This document shows positions 63,765 to 64,000 of a DNA stretch of 64,000 bases, piece by piece. Below the pieces are notes generated by a model that saw only the letters and a program-made list of their open reading frames with translations, was not told the origin of the DNA and did not search any database. Position 1 is the first letter of the stretch; each line of letters starts with the position of its first letter. The translations under genes and the position numbers were made by a program. Source of the DNA: a virus. Location: IMG/VR virus record IMGVR_UViG_3300032360_001735, positions 1 to 64,000 of that record, one strand, 5' to 3'.

Positions 63765-64000
63765 ATGAGCAGTGAACACCCAGAAGCAGCCATGTACAAT
63801 GAGCTAGCAAAGAATATGGAATTCCACGAGTCCAGCAGGCTAGCGTCTGAAGGAGAGGAGAGAGTGGCGTTGATTGACATTGACGAAACAATTTGCTTTT
63901 ACTCAGGTAAACGCAGGTATGACCTAGCGGAACCCCACAACGAGAACATTGCAAAAATAAATAAACTATACGACGATGGCTGGCACATTGTTTATTGGAC
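63765..64000 (+). CDS. HAD-superfamily phosphatase, N-terminal fragment
   Basis: Open to the right edge. After about 35 helical residues, RVALIDIDETICFYSGKRR supplies the DxD motif I of HAD phosphatases, and INKLYDDGWHIVYW follows. A phosphatase at this spot could supply the GmhB-type step on heptose-1,7-bisphosphate, but the residues that would decide this lie beyond the window. Confidence 0.7.
   Translation, partial: MSSEHPEAAMYNELAKNMEFHESSRLASEGEERVALIDIDETICFYSGKRRYDLAEPHNENIAKINKLYDDGWHIVYW

Noticed and set aside
1-64000. CRISPR array, insertion sequence or integrase
   Set aside because: No regularly spaced repeats, transposase or recombinase gene is visible anywhere in the window.
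1-64000. Bacterial chromosome rather than phage
   Set aside because: rIIA-like, phage-type ligase, dNMP kinase, tRNA cluster, bS21, three sigma factors and dense tiny overlapping genes argue for a virus, although no structural gene is in view.

Overview
The window looks like the accessory, replication and biosynthesis part of a large tailed bacteriophage genome. It carries a T4 rIIA-like GHKL ATPase, an ATP-dependent DNA ligase, dCMP deaminase, a dNMP kinase-like protein, class I ribonucleotide reductase (nrdA/nrdB), three sigma factors, ribosomal protein bS21 and four tRNA genes. Dozens of tiny genes overlap by a few bases. No capsid, tail, terminase or polymerase gene lies in these 64 kb, so the phage assignment is an inference from the gene set. 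The host cannot be named. Lipoproteins, a Tat signal, a signal peptidase and heptose/fucose/UDP-glucuronate chemistry suggest a bacterium with a glycan-rich envelope.

Layout. Positions 1-33.3 kb are almost entirely minus strand: small unknown genes, rIIA-like, guaC, a full sigma-70-type factor, ligase, HhH-type glycosylase candidate, dCMP deaminase, a eukaryotic-type phosphomannomutase, a proline dehydrogenase homologue, bS21, a NodZ-like glycosyltransferase, an ECF sigma factor, a secreted serine protease, methyltransferases, UDP-glucose dehydrogenase, and an acyl carrier protein with its own holo-ACP synthase. A short plus-strand island at 24.1-24.9 kb encodes a type I signal peptidase. At 33.3-33.4 kb the arms diverge. 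The plus-strand arm starts with an unknown gene, then a roughly 430-nt region that folds as a large structured RNA, then dNMP kinase, a third sigma factor, a glycosyltransferase and the nrd operon.

From 43 to 64 kb nearly everything is a plus-strand operon of overlapping glycan genes. It holds about ten glycosyltransferases, four methyltransferases, a transaldolase-GmhA-HddA-like set for activated heptose, a second GHMP kinase, a nucleotidyltransferase, a three-domain epimerase/cupin/C-methyltransferase fusion, a GalE-like epimerase, GDP-fucose synthase, an aldehyde dehydrogenase and the start of a HAD phosphatase. Together with the phosphomannomutase, UDP-glucose dehydrogenase and fucosyltransferases elsewhere, this reads as a virus-encoded pathway for making and assembling an elaborate glycan, for the virion or the host surface.

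Regulation has a clear pattern. Most first-in-operon genes have a -10 box 5-10 nt before the start codon, so their mRNAs should be leaderless or nearly so. Eight or nine promoters share an extra AGAA element exactly 6 nt upstream of the -10 box (one is shifted by a base). A 14-bp sequence is repeated perfectly four times, three times between genes and once just upstream of a gene start. Two genes end inside the 5' part of the tRNA that follows them.
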